A stretch of DNA of 39,295 nucleotides from Sulfurovum sp. (GCA_030949325.1 JAUZSQ010000032.1:1-39295); one strand, 5' to 3'. Shown: positions 1 through 11,800, numbered from the stretch's first letter. Numbers and translations are program-made. The notes: generated by a model from the sequence alone, not told the origin.

Positions 1-17
1 TAACATTTTCCTAAATT

Positions 18-276
18 CTAAATAATTAATTTTGGATAATCAAAGATAAGTGTTTCAAACATTCCTTGTGATATAAATTGTTGTCTCATCTCATTACTAT
101 TTTCTTTAATAGCCAATACAAAACTGTTATCTACAATCTCTTCAAAAATATCACTAACATTATAATCTAAAGCATTAAATTCTTGTATATTCTTTTTCTT
201 TAAATTTATCTCCAAATTTCTCAATACCTTTCTTAAACTTATAAACAAATATCGGTATCATTGTTATTTTGTCCAT
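18..276 (-). CDS. small hypothetical protein, probably frameshifted
   Basis: Two overlapping minus-strand frames look like one small gene. The upstream frame starts at an ATG at 261 (or 276) and reads a basic, hydrophobic-starting peptide (MIPIFVYKFKKGIEKFGDKF). The downstream frame carries an acidic stretch with NALDYNVSDIFEEIVDN and ends at 18. The change of frame falls in the A-rich stretch around 190-205, so a one-base indel there would give a protein of about 85 residues. I do not recognise a family. It sits alone at the window edge next to decayed DNA, so it may equally be a relic. Confidence 0.3.
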
Positions 277-780
277 CCTTGATTGTATAACTAGTATATT
301 TACCTATGTATCTCCAAAGTCAAATTTATACAATGAGTTAATACAATTAAAAATATCAGATTAATTTTTTCTGTGTCTGAATCTATTATACTTATTTTCA
401 AAATCTAAACTTTTTTCTTTTTTTCGACATATTTTTTCACCTTTTCATTTCTTAAAAAATAGCGTGCTTATCAATTGTCAATTCTTCATAAAGTGCAAGG
501 GTTTTTGCCTTAAGTCATAGATATAGTCTATTTTCATTTCAAGCCCAAGAAAGACTACCTTCAATTAATGTAAAATTGAATCCTGTTCTTTTCTCGAGTT
601 ATTTTGTCAGAAATTAAATTCTTGTTTTGAGTTGAATTGCATTATTTTCCAATTGGTTTTCATCTGGATTTTTATTTTAAACTAATAGATTTTATATACA
701 TAAGCACAGACATCGTATCACTTGAGTCATGTTTTCAAATTTGAGTTTTGGAGTCATATTTACCGTGTTCTCAAATCATC
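277..780. other. AT-rich stretch with no recognisable gene
   Basis: I see no open frame with coding character, no RNA gene and no clear repeat. The composition is as AT-rich as the genes to the right of 2.9 kb, in contrast with the following block. It may be eroded intergenic DNA. Confidence 0.4.
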
Positions 781-2548
781 ACTGTTGGTCGATGCACTCT
801 GCCACCCTGACATAGAAGGTCTTCCTCCACTGTAAATTCTCACTCAAGCAGGTAGCTGCGGTCGAATGTAGCATCAGTCATCACGGAAGCACATTTGCCA
901 GTCCTTCTTCCGCCAATGAGATTTCATAAAAAGCTGATTTGTTCACACCTTGCGTGACATAAGTCACTTTCACCTCAAACTGCTTTTTAAGCTTAAAGCC
1001 GTACAGTTATCATATCAGGAAGATGGGGCTCAACTGAGCTTTGTTGCCTACATACACAGCAAACACAAAGCAGGGATAATAGTCACCTCAGCCACGCTTT
1101 TGGTTGCGCAATCCATGAACAGCACGGTCGGTGCCTCTACCAAATCACTTTTCTATTCCTGAAAGCACTGTTTTCTTCCAGCCTGCTCCTCTGAAAGGCC
1201 AGCCTGGGTTTGTCAACGAGCTTAAAATGTGCTAAGAAGAGACCGCATCACAGTGCACAGCGGTTGGGTACACAGTGTCCAAGAAGTTTCTTTTGGTAAG
1301 AACATAGCCTGGAAGTAGCTAGATGTTTTCAAAGTAGCACCCCCATGTATTTTCCACCATAGCTAACTTTAATCAGCACTCAATTCATTTTCAAAATATT
1401 TTCTCACACAGCCCACATTCCAAGTCTCATTCCTCCACCAAGCGAGGAACTGAGCTGGTCTTATACGCAGCCATTTGGCTTTTAGATTTGCCAAACCCTT
1501 GTGTCCTTATAGATAAAGTTATCTTTTATAATTCTTTCTTTACATTTTTATCAAATTGTAGTGGGTACAATAGACACATGAGTATTTATCAAATCCTTTT
1601 ATTTTGATTGAATTCTAATATTCATCTGCGCAATATCTTTTTTAATCAACTCTTTTCTATGTGTACTGTCATTTTCTTGTAGCCTTTTGGGCAACCATTT
1701 TCACCATTGATTACCCATAGTGAAAGATTTTTCTTCTGATTTATTTAGTGACAGTAAAAGTTGCCAGCTTCTCAATGTAGCTTGTATCAACATAAATGGT
1801 AGTTTCTCTGCACTCGCCAAGCATACCAATCTATCTCTGGCAAGTGACTGTCATTTATAAATCAATACCTTTTGCCAAAGGTGCCAAAAATAAGTCATGA
1901 CAAAGTTGGTAATTTTAACCAAAACATAGTTATCTCCATGACACTATAACACTTAAGATATGTACGTAACACGCATACTGAAATAACATCCAGTCTACTA
2001 TCACGTGAGTGAGCCAATGCCAGATTGATGGAGGAGCCGAGTTGTCAGCCACACGCTCTCACTGATGTTTAAACGCATTGGCCTGTGCTTGTGGAGAGAG
2101 TGGTAAGCGCATGGTAGATAGGTTTTGCTTCCTTCATTCAAAATAAGTGATAAAGCCACCCATAGCGGTGAGCACAGTTGTGCCCATCCGCGCGCAGAAC
2201 AAGGCGAGCCGTGCCAGGTTGTATCAAGATAAAAGTGTGAAATATTATAGCAGTGAGTCGGAAGACCTGGGCATCAAGATAAAAGATATTGAACTCTCTC
2301 TCATTTGGGCCTCTGTTATTAACACAGTTGATACTGTCGTTATTTTGCCTTGATGGAGCATTTGAAATAATCCCAAAGCTGCACGTGGTTAGCACGGATT
2401 GCAGCCCCAGTGACTGGCATTTTCCAGTATGTAGGAAGAGCCCTTAGGAAACAGGAGATGCTATTGACTATGATGGGTCTTCCTGAATCCCATGCTCCAA
2501 ACAGATGGAGAGTAGACGAAGATGGCCTCTATCAGTTGGTAACATGGG
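781..2548. other. decayed accessory DNA with coding remnants
   Basis: This block has locally higher GC (especially about 780-1500 and 2020-2550) and no intact gene. Short in-frame pieces look like former coding sequence. On the minus strand near 920-1010 a run ends ...EISLAEEGLANVLP before a stop. On the minus strand near 1600-1780 there is a basic stretch containing KWLPKRLQEN and HRKELIKKDIAQMN with an internal stop. On the plus strand near 2450-2570 a piece contains LPESHAPNRWRVDEDGLYQL. Because the block runs into a clear transposase remnant, I infer degenerate insertion-sequence DNA, but I could not assign these pieces to a family. Confidence 0.4.
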
Positions 2549-2921
2549 GTGAAGCTTACCGATGTAACATTGGATTATGAAAAGGTTATTGATTACTATT
2601 CACTTCGCTTTCAGATTGAATTTGTCTTTAGAGATGCCAAGCAGTATTGGGGAATGGAGGATTCTATGAACATTAAGAAAATACCTATCCATAATTGGGC
2701 AAATCTCTACTTTTATGGTCAATTTCTCTCATGGATTACGCCAAAATTCTGATATGAATGAGATGAGTATTCTTGACCTTAAAGCCCACTACCACGGGCT
2801 TAAATACGTCAAAGAGGTATTTAAATTGCTTCCCCATTTAGCTAACGAGTATTTAATTCAGAAGGTATCCATTAAGATTGCGAATTTAGGGGCGATTCAC
2901 TCTCGTGAGAGGGTGGCTTAG
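2549..2921 (+). pseudogene. IS4-type transposase, C-terminal remnant
   Basis: Two overlapping plus-strand frames together give the last 120 or so residues of a DDE transposase. The first frame (2549-2752) contains YYSLRFQIEFVFRDAKQYWG, which matches the Y-(2)-R-(3)-E-(6)-K signature of IS4-family enzymes, where the glutamate is the third catalytic acid. The second frame (to 2921) contains DLKAHYHGLKYV and ends near IANLGAIHSRERVA. A frameshift near 2715-2750 separates them, and the N-terminal two thirds with the first two catalytic aspartates is missing or unrecognisable upstream. The element is therefore dead. Its right edge appears to lie just beyond the stop codon, where the neighbouring PIN-like gene loses its 3' end. 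Confidence 0.75.
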
Positions 2922-2934
2922 AGGGGGTTTTTGG

Positions 2935-3396
2935 CTAAGGTATTGTAGCATTTCCTCGACTAATTAAATAATTCTTAATTAAATCTATTTTCTTAATCAT
3001 GCTTAAGCTTGAACAATTGGATGTTTTTAGAAGTGGGATTTCTTCTATATTATTGTATCTATTGATTAATATATTTTTATTTTTTAAATGATTAATTAAT
3101 ATATCAAATCCACTATCTTTAGAAATTACATGAAAATATCCTTCAGGTTCCTTTTCATATAATTGACCAAGATAAAAAGTAATATGAAAGTCTAAAGCAT
3201 TTTTACCATTACCATTTATTATAATATATTGAGCATTTTCTCCTAAACTCTGCATAGACATTACAAGCTCCATAGGTATTTTAGTTTGATTTGCACCAAC
3301 AAATATAATAACTTTAAAAGAAGAGTTTTTCAAACTATCCAAATTACTAGGTTGTACATTTTCAAAATCAATAAAGATATAGTTATTTCTTTGCAT
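2935..3396 (-). CDS. PIN-like domain protein, C-terminally truncated
   Basis: The N-terminus (NNYIFIDFENVQP) and the later acidic motifs HVISKDSGFD and the preceding NALDFHI give the spaced acidic residues of the PIN/NYN nuclease-like fold (FDFEN motif, then D, then D-x-G-FD), so a metal-dependent RNase-like role is plausible. The protein is 153 residues. Family members with this N-terminus usually continue with a further C-terminal segment, and here the frame ends at ...ISRGNATIP right where the transposase remnant begins, so I infer truncation by the insertion. The start has a good ribosome site (AAAGGATAGAA before the ATG). It lies 15 bases downstream of the EamA gene, so the two may be co-transcribed. 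Its substrate is unknown. Confidence 0.6.
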   Translation of the reverse strand: MQRNNYIFIDFENVQPSNLDSLKNSSFKVIIFVGANQTKIPMELVMSMQSLGENAQYIIINGNGKNALDFHITFYLGQLYEKEPEGYFHVISKDSGFDILINHLKNKNILINRYNNIEEIPLLKTSNCSSLSMIKKIDLIKNYLISRGNATIP

Positions 3397-3411
3397 TTCT
3401 ATCCTTTTTAT

Positions 3412-4311
3412 CTACTTCTCCTTCACTAAAACCACCATCAATCCCGACCCAACAACCAATACTATACCCAAGAATGTCCAAAAATTAGGAATGGGGTCGC
3501 CTAAAAATGTGCCTATGATGAGGGCGAAGACTATGTTTGAGTAGGAAATGGTCCCTACTATTCCTGCTTTGGTGAGTTCGTAGGCTTTGGTCATGAGTAG
3601 TTGGGAGAGGGTGGCGAAGATACCTACTGCTGTGACGTATGCCCATTCTATACCTTGGGGCATAATGAACTCTGCGAACATCCAATCAAAATCTTGGGAT
3701 ACTGTGACATAGGGGGTGATGAGCATGAGAAATAAGGGGGCTATGGTTCCGATGAGCATGAAGGACATGACTATGGCTCTTGTGTCGTAATAGTTTCTTA
3801 GTTCGCGTATGGAGGTGTAGGCTAATGCTGCTCCGATGCCTGAGAAGATGCCTAATATGTCGTATTTGTCAAAGCTTCCTCCTTGGGGTTGGGCGATGAG
3901 GACGATGCCTATGAATCCAATGGCAATGGCTAAAAGTGCTGAACGGTGTAGCTTTTCATTGAGAAATATGTAGGCAAAGATGGCTACAAATATCGGAGAG
4001 GTTTTGTTGTAAGTGACGGCTTCACCTAGGGGGATGTGTGCCATGATGTAAAAGTAAGCTAAAAGAGCTGAGAATCCCATAGAACCTCTGAAAAAGAGTA
4101 ACCAAGGTCTACCTCCTTTTTGTTTGAGAGGAACTTTATAAATAGCAAATCCCACAAGAATCACACCAAAGATATTTCTAAAGAATGTAACTTCAACGGG
4201 GGGTAAAGTTTGGCTGATGGTTTTGGCAAAACCTCCCATAAATGCGAAACTTAAAGAAGCCAAGAGCATAAAGAGTATGCCTCTGTCCATATTTAATATT
4301 TTATCTTTCAT
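3412..4311 (-). CDS. EamA-family (DMT) inner-membrane transporter
   Basis: A 299-residue protein with about ten hydrophobic segments arranged as two EamA domains, typical in length and layout for the drug/metabolite transporter superfamily. Visible features are the first helix with SLSFAFMGGFAKT, the PPVEVTFFRNIFG segment that follows it, and the conserved LGEAVTYNKTSPIFVAIFAYIFLNEKL stretch at the end of the first half, repeated in weaker form as ...GTISYSNIVFALIIGTFLGD in the second half. Such proteins export or exchange small metabolites (amino acids, nucleosides) across the inner membrane, but the substrate cannot be read from sequence. The start is supported by AGGA eight bases upstream. 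The PIN-like gene follows it closely. Confidence 0.85.
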   Translation of the reverse strand: MKDKILNMDRGILFMLLASLSFAFMGGFAKTISQTLPPVEVTFFRNIFGVILVGFAIYKVPLKQKGGRPWLLFFRGSMGFSALLAYFYIMAHIPLGEAVTYNKTSPIFVAIFAYIFLNEKLHRSALLAIAIGFIGIVLIAQPQGGSFDKYDILGIFSGIGAALAYTSIRELRNYYDTRAIVMSFMLIGTIAPLFLMLITPYVTVSQDFDWMFAEFIMPQGIEWAYVTAVGIFATLSQLLMTKAYELTKAGIVGTISYSNIVFALIIGTFLGDPIPNFWTFLGIVLVVGSGLMVVLVKEK

Positions 4312-4350
4312 CTGTTGAGTCCTGATTTTTGTGGAAGTGTAGCATAAATG

Positions 4351-5091
4351 TTAGGGTCTTCGTATCGCTTGAATATCTCCAAAGAAAATCACATCTTTTA
4401 AAATCGCTTTATTGGTGATACCATCGTCTCCAATACTCAACATAAGCCTACCTTCATGGCTAGAAAATATTTTCTGATGAATGATAGCTGTGGCATACCA
4501 ATAGTCACCTTTTCCCAAGGTTTCGTAGTAGTGGGGTAAGTCTTTCTTTGCAGGGATATGTACAGTGACCTTACCTTTTTGACGTTCTGCTCCTACGGTC
4601 TTGAAGATATAATTATGGGGTTTGGTCTTCTCTTTGATGAGATTATCTAAATTAAAATAAAGTGTCAAAAGGTCATTACGACTATAAAAATTGAGTAGCC
4701 CTTTTTCGTGTCTGGTCTGCTTACCTTTTTTGAATTTTTTAAAATCTTTGCTCACGGTTTTCTTGCGATGGTCAAAAATATACACTTTTTCCATACGCGT
4801 TTTAGCATGAGACTTGACAACTTTATAGCTATCACTTATCATAATACCATTTTTGATATGTCCTTTAGAGCTGTGGTGTTCAGTACGTCCTCGACTCAAA
4901 AGCTTGGCTAATCCTGTAGCAGAGAGCTTGATATCAATACTATAGCGCTTGCCTTTTATCTCTAGTACTGCTTTGGCTACGCCTATCTTGCCTAAGATAC
5001 CATAGCTTACATCATAATTGGCATGGATGGTTTGGGCAGAAGCACCTATCATCCAAACAACTAAAAGAATAAAGTATTTGTATAAAGTCAT
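4351..5091 (-). CDS. DUF3108 periplasmic protein
   Basis: I place the start at 5091, giving 246 residues with a clean signal peptide (MTLYKYFILLVVWMIGASAQ). A longer in-frame extension to 5250 lies inside the upstream lipoprotein gene and lacks signal-like character. The mature part begins with YDVSYGILGKIGVAKAVLEI and continues with alternating beta-strand patterns, which resembles DUF3108 proteins, exported proteins of unknown function with an all-beta fold. AAGGA precedes the ATG. It begins 17 bases after the PKD lipoprotein stop, so it is probably the last gene of the transcript that starts with the giant secreted protein, although the stoichiometry and function of that linkage are unknown. 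Confidence 0.7.
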   Translation of the reverse strand: MTLYKYFILLVVWMIGASAQTIHANYDVSYGILGKIGVAKAVLEIKGKRYSIDIKLSATGLAKLLSRGRTEHHSSKGHIKNGIMISDSYKVVKSHAKTRMEKVYIFDHRKKTVSKDFKKFKKGKQTRHEKGLLNFYSRNDLLTLYFNLDNLIKEKTKPHNYIFKTVGAERQKGKVTVHIPAKKDLPHYYETLGKGDYWYATAIIHQKIFSSHEGRLMLSIGDDGITNKAILKDVIFFGDIQAIRRP

Positions 5092-5107
5092 CTCTATATC
5101 CTTACTA

Positions 5108-5825
5108 CTATTGTACGGTAATCCGCACCGTATCATTATCTGTAGCACCTTCATTATCTGTAACGATGAGAGTGATAATATGCACTCCTTTTGTATTAGC
5201 CGTATATTTAAAAGCAATACCTGTATGCAGTAAGACCCCATTGGTATCATACCATTGATAAGAAGCTATAGTCCCGTCACTATCTGTAGAGCTAGTCCCT
5301 GATAAGGCAATATTATCGCCTTGGAAAACTGTTCTATCTTCAGAAGTGATTGCACTAGGTGCAAGGTTATTTGATAATATTGTAGTGTCATCTGTTTGTA
5401 CAGCATGGTTTATCGAAACCTTTTCTTCTACCATGCTTATACCATTCACCGTAGATGCTACTGACCTGATAATATATTGTTTACCTGCATATACTTTATC
5501 AAACGTAACCTCAAAATCAAAATTACTGTCCTGTGTTTCATCAAATACTCGTATATCTTGAGCTAAGACATACACAGTATGTCCATCTACTAGAAAGAGA
5601 CTCAACTTATACGCATCAATGAGATAAGTTTCTACCTTTTTTACACCATCATCATCACCTCCATAGACAGAGATATCAATAGAAGTATCAGTCACCTCTA
5701 TAATATCTAAGGTAATCACTGCCAATGTATTATTAGCCTCAGAGCTACTATCATCACTTTTATTACAAGCGCTCAACAGTAAAATCACTACTATGAGATA
5801 TCATTATATTTAATATTATTTTCAT
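5108..5825 (-). CDS. PKD-domain lipoprotein, frameshifted in signal peptide
   Basis: The main frame encodes a lipobox (LLLSAC) followed by a Ser/Asn-rich linker and about 220 residues. A PKD domain occupies the last 85 or so residues, with GDNIALSGTSSTDSDGTIASY, then YQWYDTNG and the closing GVHIITLIVTDNEGATDNDTVRITV. The frame as read can only start at a GTG eight codons before the lipobox, too short for a signal peptide. An ATG at 5823-5825 in another frame gives MKIILNIM and joins YLIVVILLLSAC if one A is removed from ATGATAT near 5807. The repaired protein is 238 residues. PKD domains mediate protein or carbohydrate contacts at the cell surface. The gene lies 17 bases after the giant secreted protein, suggesting a membrane-anchored partner of it. 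Confidence 0.65.
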
Positions 5826-5842
5826 TTCTTCTTCTTTCTATT

Positions 5843-8800
5843 TTATTCGTACGGTATTATAATCAGAATATCATCTATCATAATAGGTGCATATTTCGTA
5901 GGGGTCTTTGTATCATCTGCATCTAATGGACTCGACCCAGCGTCAATTTCATCTTTGTTACTCACCCCATCATTATCAGCATCTGCGTCATGACCATCAA
6001 TACCATCCAATGGATTAAATCCCCAAAACTTTTCATCTACATCGGATATACCATCATTATCATCATCCGTGTCTGTATTATTTCCTACACCATCACCATC
6101 TGTATCTAACCATTCCCTATCATCTAATGGGAAATCATCGTTTAAATTTGAAAAACCATCTCCATCTATATCATCATCTTCGATATCTGGGGATACCATC
6201 ATCATCTGTATCCAAAAGGTTGACATTAATCGTTGCTGTATACGCTTGGGTAGAGTTTAATTCTCCATCGTTAACATAAAAGTCAAAAGTTGCATAGCCC
6301 ACTTCACTGATATCTCTCTCTGGGGTAAAGCTTAAGTTGACGATATCTACACTAAGTATCTCTTGGTTTAAAGTTACGCCTGAACCATTGAGTATCAAAT
6401 CCCCTTTATTTGGTAAAACTGTAATATAGATAGCATAAAGCGTATCTCCTATATCTATATCATTAAATACAAAAATCACTTGGAGCAAAGACTTTACTTG
6501 TATTTAATTTTAGATTAAAGCTATTATCAATTGAGGTTGGCGCATCGTTGATACTTGTGACTGTAATATTGACTTCTGCTATTACTTTTGTGCCATTACT
6601 ATCTGTTACAGATACCATAAAGCTATCTGTTCCATGATAATTCGCATCTGGGCTATATAAAATGCTACTACCACTAATCGTTACGCTTCCATTTGTGCTA
6701 TTACTTTCTATCAGTAAATCACCCGTTATATTCCCATCTTCTATATCACTTACACTAAAACCTATACTTACATTTGTATCTTCATTTGTCGTGATATTAG
6801 TATCTATTGTGATGATGGGTGCATCGTTAATACTTGTGACTGTAATATTGACTTCTGCTATTACTTTTGTGCCATTACTATCTGTTACAGATACCATAAA
6901 GCTATCACTTCCATGATAATTCGCATCTGGGCTATATAAAATGCTACTACCACTAATCGTTACGCTTCCATTTGTGCTATTACTTTCTATCAGTAAATCA
7001 CCCGTTATATTCCCATCTTCTATATCACTTACACTAAAACCTATACTTACATTTGTATCTTCATTTGTCGTGATATTAGTATCTATCGTGATGATTGGCT
7101 CATCGTTGATACTTATAATAGTTACCGTGATATTTGTATCTACGCTATAGCCATTTCCATCACTAAGTGTCACGGAAAAGCTATCTGTTCCGTGATAATT
7201 CGCATTAGGTGTATAGGTAATGGTTGCCCCATCAATACTTACTGTTCCATTAACAGCTGCTCTCTCTTCTGTAGCTGTGACCGTATCATTATCAGCATCC
7301 GTATAGGTATAGGTCTCGGATACATTTGTATCTTCATTTGTGCTTAGGTTTGTATCTATTGTGATGATTGGCTCATCGTTGATACTTGTGACTGTAATAT
7401 TGACTTCTGCTGTTACTTTTGTGCCATTACTATCTGTTACAGATACCATAAAGCTATCGCTTCCATGATAATTCGCATCTGGACTATAGCGAATATTAGT
7501 ACCTATAATAGTCACGGTTCCATCACTTGTATTACTCTCGATGACTAGAGCATTACTTAAGTCACCATCTTCCTCGTCACTTACACTAAATGCTATACTT
7601 ACATTTGTATCTTCATTTGTCGTGATATTAGTATCTATTGTGATGATTGGGTCATCGTTGATACTGCTTACTGTAATATTGACTTCTGCTATTACTTTTG
7701 TGCCATTACTATCTGTTACAGATACCATAAAGCTATCGCTTCCATGATAATTCGCATCTGGACTATAGCGAATATTATTACCTATAATAGTCACGCTTCC
7801 ATCACTTGTATTACTCTCGATGACTAGAGCATTACTTAAGTCACCATCTTCCTCGTCACTTACACTAAATGCTATACTTACATTTGTATCTTCATTTGTC
7901 GTGATATTAGTATCTATTGTAATGATGGGTGCATCGTTGATACTAGTGACGGTAATATTGACTTCTGCTGTTACTTTTGTGCCATTACTATCTGTTACAG
8001 ATACCATAAAGCTATCTGTTCCATGATAATTCGCATCTGGACTATAGCGAATATTATTACCTATAATAGTCACGCTTCCATCACTTGTATTACTCTCGAT
8101 GACTAGAGCATTACTTAAGTCACCATCTTCCTCGTCACTTACACTAAATGCTATACTTACATTTTGTATCTTCATTTGTCGTGATATTAGTATCTATTGT
8201 AATGATTGGCGCATCGTTGATACTGGTGACTGTAATATTGACTTCTTCTATTACTTTTGTGCCATTACTATCTGTTACAGATACCATAAAGCTATCGCTT
8301 CCATGATAATTCGCATCTGGGCTATATAAAATGCTACTACCACTAATCGTTACGCTTCCATTTGTGCTATTACTTTCTATCAGCAAATCACCTGTTATAT
8401 TCCCATCTTCTATATCACTTACACTAAAACCTATACTGACGTTTGTATCTTCATTGGTTGTAACATTATTATCTATCGTGATGATTGGTTCGTCGTTGAT
8501 ACTTATAATAGTTACCGTGATATTTGTATCTACGCTATAGCCATTTCCATCACTAAGTGTCACGGAAAAGCTATCTGTTCCGTGATAATTCGCATTAGGT
8601 GTATAGGTAATGGTTGCCCCATCAATACTTACTGTTCCATTAACAGCTGCTCTCTCTTCTGTAGCTGTGACCGTATCATTATCAGCATCCGTATAGGTAT
8701 AGGTCTCGGATACATTTGTATCTTCATTTGTGCTTAGGTTTGTATCTATTGTGATGATTGGCTCATCGTTGATACTTTGTGACTGTAATATTGACTTCTG

Positions 8801-11800
8801 CTGTTACTTTTGTGCCATTACTATCTGTTACAGATACCATAAAAGCTATCGCTTCCATGATAATTCGCATCTGGACTATAGCGAATATTAGTACCTATAA
8901 TAGTCACGGTTCCATCACTTGTATTACTCTCGATGACTAGAGCATTACTTAAGTCACCATCTTCCCTCGTCACTTACACTAAATGCTATACTTACATTTG
9001 TATCTTCATTTGTCGTGATATTAGTATCTATTGTGATGATTGGGTCATCGTTGATACTGCTTACTGTAATATTGACTTCTGCTATTACTTTTGTGCCATT
9101 ACTATCTGTTACAGATACCATAAAGCTATCGCTTCCATGATAATTCGCATCTGGACTATAGCGAATATTATTACCTATAATAGTCACGCTTCCATCACTT
9201 GTATTACTCTCGATGACTAGAGCATTACTTAAGTCACCATCTTCCTCGTCACTTACACTAAATGCTATACTTACATTTGTATCTTCATTTGTCGTGATAT
9301 TAGTATCTATTGTAATGATTGGCTCGTCGTTGATACTGGTAATAGTTACCGTGATATTTGTATCTACGCTATATCCATTTCCATCACTAAGGGTTATTAC
9401 AAAGCTATCTGTTCCATGATAATTCGCATTAGGTGTATAGGTAATGGTTGTTCCATCAATACTTACTGTTCCATGATTAGGTGCTGTATCTTCTGTAGCT
9501 GTCACAGTATCACCATCAGCATCGCTAAAGGTATACGTTAATGTGCCATTATTATCTTCATCCATAGTCATGTTACTATCTATACTAATATTTGAATCTT
9601 CATTGGGAGTACTAAGTATTACATTTTGTAACTTAGGACTTAGTGCAGGAGAAAGGGAATGCAAAGTGGCTTTCCATCTTAAGTCATGCCCCGTTTCTGG
9701 AAAGTTAAATATCTCATGTGCATAGACTTGATAATACTTAAGACCCCCATTATTACTTCAAATAATATTCTATAGAAGTATTGATAGGTAAAACTTCAGT
9801 CGGTACCAAAAGGATTCGGTTAATAGGAAAACTCCCATCATCTACACGGATTGACGTACCTATATTTGATTCTACGTTAAAGCTTTTACGACTATATATA
9901 TGATTTTGTGTACTATCATTTCCTGTGATAATATCAAGTGTACCATCTCCATCTATATCTCCCAAGACAATAGATTTTGTAGAATCTGTATCTGTAGATA
10001 TATTATGTTCTATCCCAAAGCTTCCATTGCCATCATTGAGATAAAAGGTATTGACTTCATCATTATGATTACCCACAATAATATCAAGAGTCCCATCACC
10101 ATTTATATCTCCTAATCCAATAGCACGAGTAGCATATATTTCAGACGTAATGTTACGACCTACAGCAAAAGTACCATTTCCATTATTGAGATAAGATTTA
10201 TTGTGACTACCCGTATTTCCAACCACAATATCAAGGTCACCATCGCTATCAATATCACCTAGGATAATCGCTTGTGTCGTACCCATATCAGAGGAAATAA
10301 TACTTGCTACCCAAATCCTCCTGCCTGATTATTAAGCTGTATTTTTGTTCTGCGTAAATTTATTCCCAATAATAAGGTCAAGATACCCATCCCTATTCAT
10401 ATCTCCCAACGCTATGGACATCGCTACACTACTTGAGACTATCGTCCCCATTCCAAAGCTTCCATTTCCATCATTGAGGTACAATTTACTTGATCCAAAG
10501 TTTCCACTCACAATATCAAGGTCACCATCTCTATCAATATCGCCTAGAACAATACTATTGGTTGCATCTACATCAGAAGAAATATTACTGCTTAGAGCAA
10601 AAGTCCCATTTCCATTATTGAGATAAAGTTTATTCGGTCCAGCATTCCCCATAATGATATCAAGGTCTCCATCACTATCCACATCTCCCAAGCTTACCGA
10701 CTGCGTTTCATCTATATCTGGACTAATTTCTATGCCCATACCAAAACTACCATTGCCTTCATTTAAATAAAATCTATTGACTCCATCATCATTCCCCACA
10801 ATAATATCTCTATCTCCATCTCCATCTATATCACCTAAGACAATAGATTCTGTATTGTCGGTATCTGTAGAGATAGGAGCGTTTTGAATATTATTGAATG
10901 CAATACTCTGTCCTAAGTTAGGATATACTTTAGTTGAGTGCAAATCATTCCCCACAACAAGGTCAAGGTCTCCATCTCCATCCGTATCTCCTAAGACGAC
11001 TGCATAGCTAACCTCTGTCTCGGAATTAATAATACTCCCCAGACCAAATAGACCATGTCCATTATTGAGATACAATTTGTTTAAACCAACATTTCCAGTG
11101 ATGATATCAAGGTCTCCATCTCCATCTGTATCGCCTAAGAGCATAGAAAGAGTAGTATCTGTATCCATACTAATAGTATTGCCTAAAATGAAATTCATAT
11201 TTCCATTATTTAAATATAGTTTATTTAAGCCATCATTCCCTGTCATAATATCTAGATCACCATCTCCGTCAATATCTCCAAAAGTGATAGCAAACGTTAA
11301 ATCTATATCCGTTCCAATATCAATGCCTACTCCAAAACTACCATTTCCATCATTAGCATATATTTTATTTAGCCCATCATTTCCTATGATAATATCTAAG
11401 TCTCCGTCTCCATCAATATCTCCTAAGGTCATAGTCTGAGTATCATCTGTATCTGCACTAATATTAGTACTCGTACTAAATCCACCGTTTCCATTATTAA
11501 GATACATTTTATTTAACCCAGAATTAGCTGTAAGCACATCTAAGTCTCCATCACTATCTATATCCCCTAATATAATAGTCTTCGTATCATCTGTATCTGC
11601 ACTAATATTATTGCCCGTACCAAACCCACCATTTCCATCGTTGAGATACATTTTATTGAACCCTGAGTTACCTGTAAGCACATCTAGGTCTCCATCTCCA
11701 TCAATATCCCCTAGGGTAATATCAAAGGTGAAACTTGTATCTGTACTGATATTACTTCCTGTTCCAAATCCACCCATTCCATCATTAAGATAAAGTTTAT

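Noticed and set aside
950..2395. Open frames of 67-85 codons at 950-1162, 2138-2395 and 2147-2353
   Set aside because: They have no ribosome site, overlap on opposite strands and show no domain pattern. I treat the block as decayed DNA.
5092..5250. Extended N-terminus of the DUF3108 gene
   Set aside because: It would overlap the lipoprotein coding region, while the later ATG at 5091 has a ribosome site and starts a typical signal peptide.
6662..9419. Series of plus-strand open frames of 60-95 codons opposite the cadherin repeats
   Set aside because: They recur at the 279-bp repeat period and give hydrophobic nonsense (LLPLIVTLPFVLLLS). They are mirror images of the repeat coding on the minus strand.
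6500..9600. Possible CRISPR-like array because of regular repeats
   Set aside because: The unit is 279 bp, coding throughout and without unique spacers. It is a protein-level tandem repeat.
10345..11793. Plus-strand open frames opposite the FG-GAP repeats (SRSPSPSISP-like)
   Set aside because: These are reverse translations of the DIDGDGDLD repeats with the same period, not independent genes.
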